Shown here in pieces: positions 61,425-64,000 of a stretch of DNA of 64,000 bases. Numbering within the stretch: position 1 is the first letter of the stretch; every line of letters starts with the position of its first letter. The DNA comes from Centropus unirufus (taxonomy: Eukaryota; Chordata; Aves; Cuculiformes; Centropidae), in the NCBI GenBank assembly GCA_013397695.1, contig VYZI01000068.1, positions 1,322,637 to 1,386,636 of the forward strand. The letters run 5' to 3'. The notes beneath the pieces were generated by a model. The model had not been told where the DNA came from. It ran no database searches and saw only the letters and a program-made list of their open reading frames with translations. The position numbers and the translations under genes were made by a program.

Positions 61425-64000
61425 TATTTACATTTGGAATTTCCTTTTGGTGTTTGCTTAGAATTCTAACGTTTAATAAAGGAAATCCCCTTTCTGTTGA
61501 TTTTACTATCTGTGTCCTATGGTCACTGACAGAGTCTCTTAAAAGCAGTGTCTGTAATAGCAGCTAATTGATGCTGAGCAGAGCAAAAAGAGAAATCAAA
61601 GATTCTGGTGTCGTACCCTGAACTGGCACTTTATATTTTTATGCACGAGAACCTGCTGACTTGCAAAGAGTGGTTGTGAAAACAGGGCGCAAATTGCCAG
61701 TTTCATGGCAGTTCCAGGTGGGAGGCATTTGGGGGGACTATGATAGTAAACGGAATGTCTTTTTGAATCATAGAAATCGGCTCTATTAATTGCTTAAGTA
61801 TAAATTAAATAGCCTTCCTGGGGCAATAGAGGGGATTTTCAAATAGTAAAAAGGTAAATATGAAATGAAAATTATTTACCAACTTCAGAACTTTTTTTCA
61901 AGGCAGTAGCCTTTTTTTTTTATGGGATGATAGGCTGTCCTCTCCAATTTTGAGAGGGCAAAACAGAAGTAAGTAGTTGCAAGCTCAGCTCCATGAGCCA
62001 TAGATGCATTCTGGGAGGGAGGAGGCAGGAGCACACAGCTCAAATGGAGGAAAGGACCAGACAAACCTCCTATTTCAGAGGCAACTGGCTGGTAGGTCAG
62101 CAGCATCACAAGGGGTGCTTGTGAATGAAGTTTCACATGCCCACAACTTCAGAAGCAAGTGGGCATCACGGCGTTCCCTCCGAGGTGGTATGGAGAATGG
62201 TTTGCACACCACCTCAGCACAAGACTGAGTGATACATTTTCTGATCTTGGTGCAAAACAACCAATGGCAAAATTAAAAATTTATCATGTTCTATCCAGTA
62301 TTTCGAGCGCAGGCCTTTTCCTACCAAAGACCACCTCACTTTCCTACTGAAAAGAATATAATACAAATATATTCAATTTCTTGGGGGGCTTATAGAAGGA
62401 TTCACTGTAAGCAGGAAAGAATTACACTTGGGAATTTTCGGGGTTCTTAAGATGGTGTTTACATGCATTTTATGTGTATTTTAGCTGTAGTAGTTGAATG
62501 TGGTCTATCTACTCTATTTAATGTAAAAAAAAGCCATTGTTTGCTGTTTCGTCTTGGTAACTTCCATCCCAAAAGACTACCCAGTATATGTGGCTGCTTT
62601 TTAGCATGCAGTGCAAGTTGCATTTTGTATGTAAACGTCCTTGCATTCTCTGTGTTCTTATAAAAGGATGAGTTCTACCTCAGCCGGTAATACATAAACC
62701 ACTCCTCATTCAGTGGGAATAACATGCCTGGTGGTTGCTGAGGTTGGAAATGACTTTTAAGGGGGCATCATGTATCATTGTAACGTGGTGCCATCCTGAA
62801 GCTTAATAGGCACTACAACATCCTTTTGTTTTCATGTTTCCCTGAACACTCAGTTCTGTGACAGGTGGCTGAGAAAAGCTATTCCTGTGTAAATTTACCC
62901 AGTTATGTTTGTGTAGCAACCCTGAAAAAACATTAATATATTAACCATTAAAACCAGCTGACAATCTTTGGAGAAGTGCTTTAGTGTGCCTGTGTGAAGA
63001 GGGGGGTTGACTGATATGTTATTTTTTCAATAAATTATGAATATTGTATTTAGTTAATGTCTGCAAACGTGATATCATAGGCATTCCTCACTGCATATTC
63101 AACATAGTCTATTTTATTATGTTGTATTAATGATTTCACAACAGCAAAGAGGTGGAGGACGGAAATTAATTTTTGGTTAGCATTTTGTAAGCATTGGTGG
63201 TGCAAAATGTTTACATTGTTTTATTGAAAAATTATAATTTTGGATATTAAATGCAGAATTAGCTTTGCTGATCTTTACTGCTTATCTCTAGCGGGTATTC
63301 ATATCATGGGAGTTTCCAGCATGAATAAACACAGAATATACAATTGAAGGCAGCACTTCAAACAAGAAATAGGGATGTTTAGCTTAGTGATTAAATATGG
63401 AAATGTTATTACTGAGAGTCCATTCTTCTGAATTTTTCTGATGTTTTTTTATAGCTCAGAAAGCTATGGGCTCTTTCAGATTAATCAAAACTTTCTTTAT
63501 TCATATTTTGTGGTTGTAGGTTTTGGCTCCAAATTCAGCCTACCTATTCATCCAAGATTTGGAAGACATTTCTGTAGAATGTATTATAGCTACAGAGACT
63601 CAAACAGAGTAAACTCATGATATAAAAGGGCCTCTTTGCCATCTCCGAATTGGGTGGGTAAGAAAACAAAAATAAAATGATGCCTTGAGGTTGGAAAACA
63701 TTTTCAAGATTTTTAAAAAACTGTTAAATAAATGTATCTCCAGACTAAAGAGGCCACTATGGAATCTGTTAATCAGAGGCGATTTCACTGTATCACGCGT
63801 TTTAACCTTTTCTTTGCCAGTCCTGAACTTCTAGTATGTAATGAAAATATCTACCATTGAGTATATGTATGTATTATATAGCTGCCATAGCAACAATGTT
63901 GAAAATACTGCATGAAATGAAATTTTAAGATTTGTAAGGATACTATAAATAAGAGGTATAGAATGGGCAAGTTGTTCACAGTGGATGAGAAATCTATTGC

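Larger units (their letters stand above)
51172..64000 (+). other. FRY: FRY intron 2, 5' part (continues beyond the window)
   Basis: It starts GTGAGT at 51172. The next FRY exon should encode residues like EKPLTKSLQRGED; I found no such sequence, so the intron is at least 12.8 kb. Contents: AT-rich DNA, an AT-rich TAAT-dense block (about 53990-54330), a GC-richer patch at about 58560-58860 with no recognised element, and the duplication with an N at 61071-61424. Open frames inside (for example 51548-51901) look like chance. Confidence 0.85.

Overview
The window looks like bird chromosomal DNA. It is AT-rich, gene-poor and has long introns. It carries CR1 LINE fragments of several ages, including a copy of about 860 bp, and one solo LTR of a type I recall from avian endogenous retroviruses (probably non-galliform; not verified). 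No prokaryotic or viral gene layout is present. Almost all open frames of 60-200 codons are chance or repeat-derived.

The gene is FRY (protein furry homolog), on the + strand. Only its 5' end is here. The canonical start exon (22425-22494, beginning MASQQDSGFFEIS) sits just downstream of a CpG-island promoter (about 21715-22135). It joins the second coding exon (50972-51171, including PVGNGYIKPPVPP and MLPINVDPDSKPGEY) across a 28.5 kb intron. The next intron starts at 51172 and runs past the window end; I found no third exon.

The most interesting content is upstream. An open exon with a strong-context ATG (5682-5886, 68 codons plus 1 nt, then GT) and a 99-nt exon with excellent splice sites (9476-9574, no stop) both have phase-1 boundaries. 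Both fit in frame onto the 50972 acceptor. Together they predict a second, longer FRY N terminus from a distal promoter, with a basic, Ser/Arg-rich leader and a short Leu-rich helix in place of the 23-residue canonical leader.

Layout: 1-5320, upstream DNA with no supported gene; 5325-5886, candidate distal promoter and first exon; 5887-21700, intron of the long form with the 9476 exon, a CR1 tail and possible older LINE debris; 21715-22494, CpG island and canonical first exon; 22495-50971, intron 1 with CR1 fragments, the LTR, a purine-rich tract, a G-rich tract and small tandem duplications; 50972-51171, shared exon; 51172-64000, intron 2 with an AT-rich block and a 177-bp direct duplication split by a single N, probably an assembly seam.
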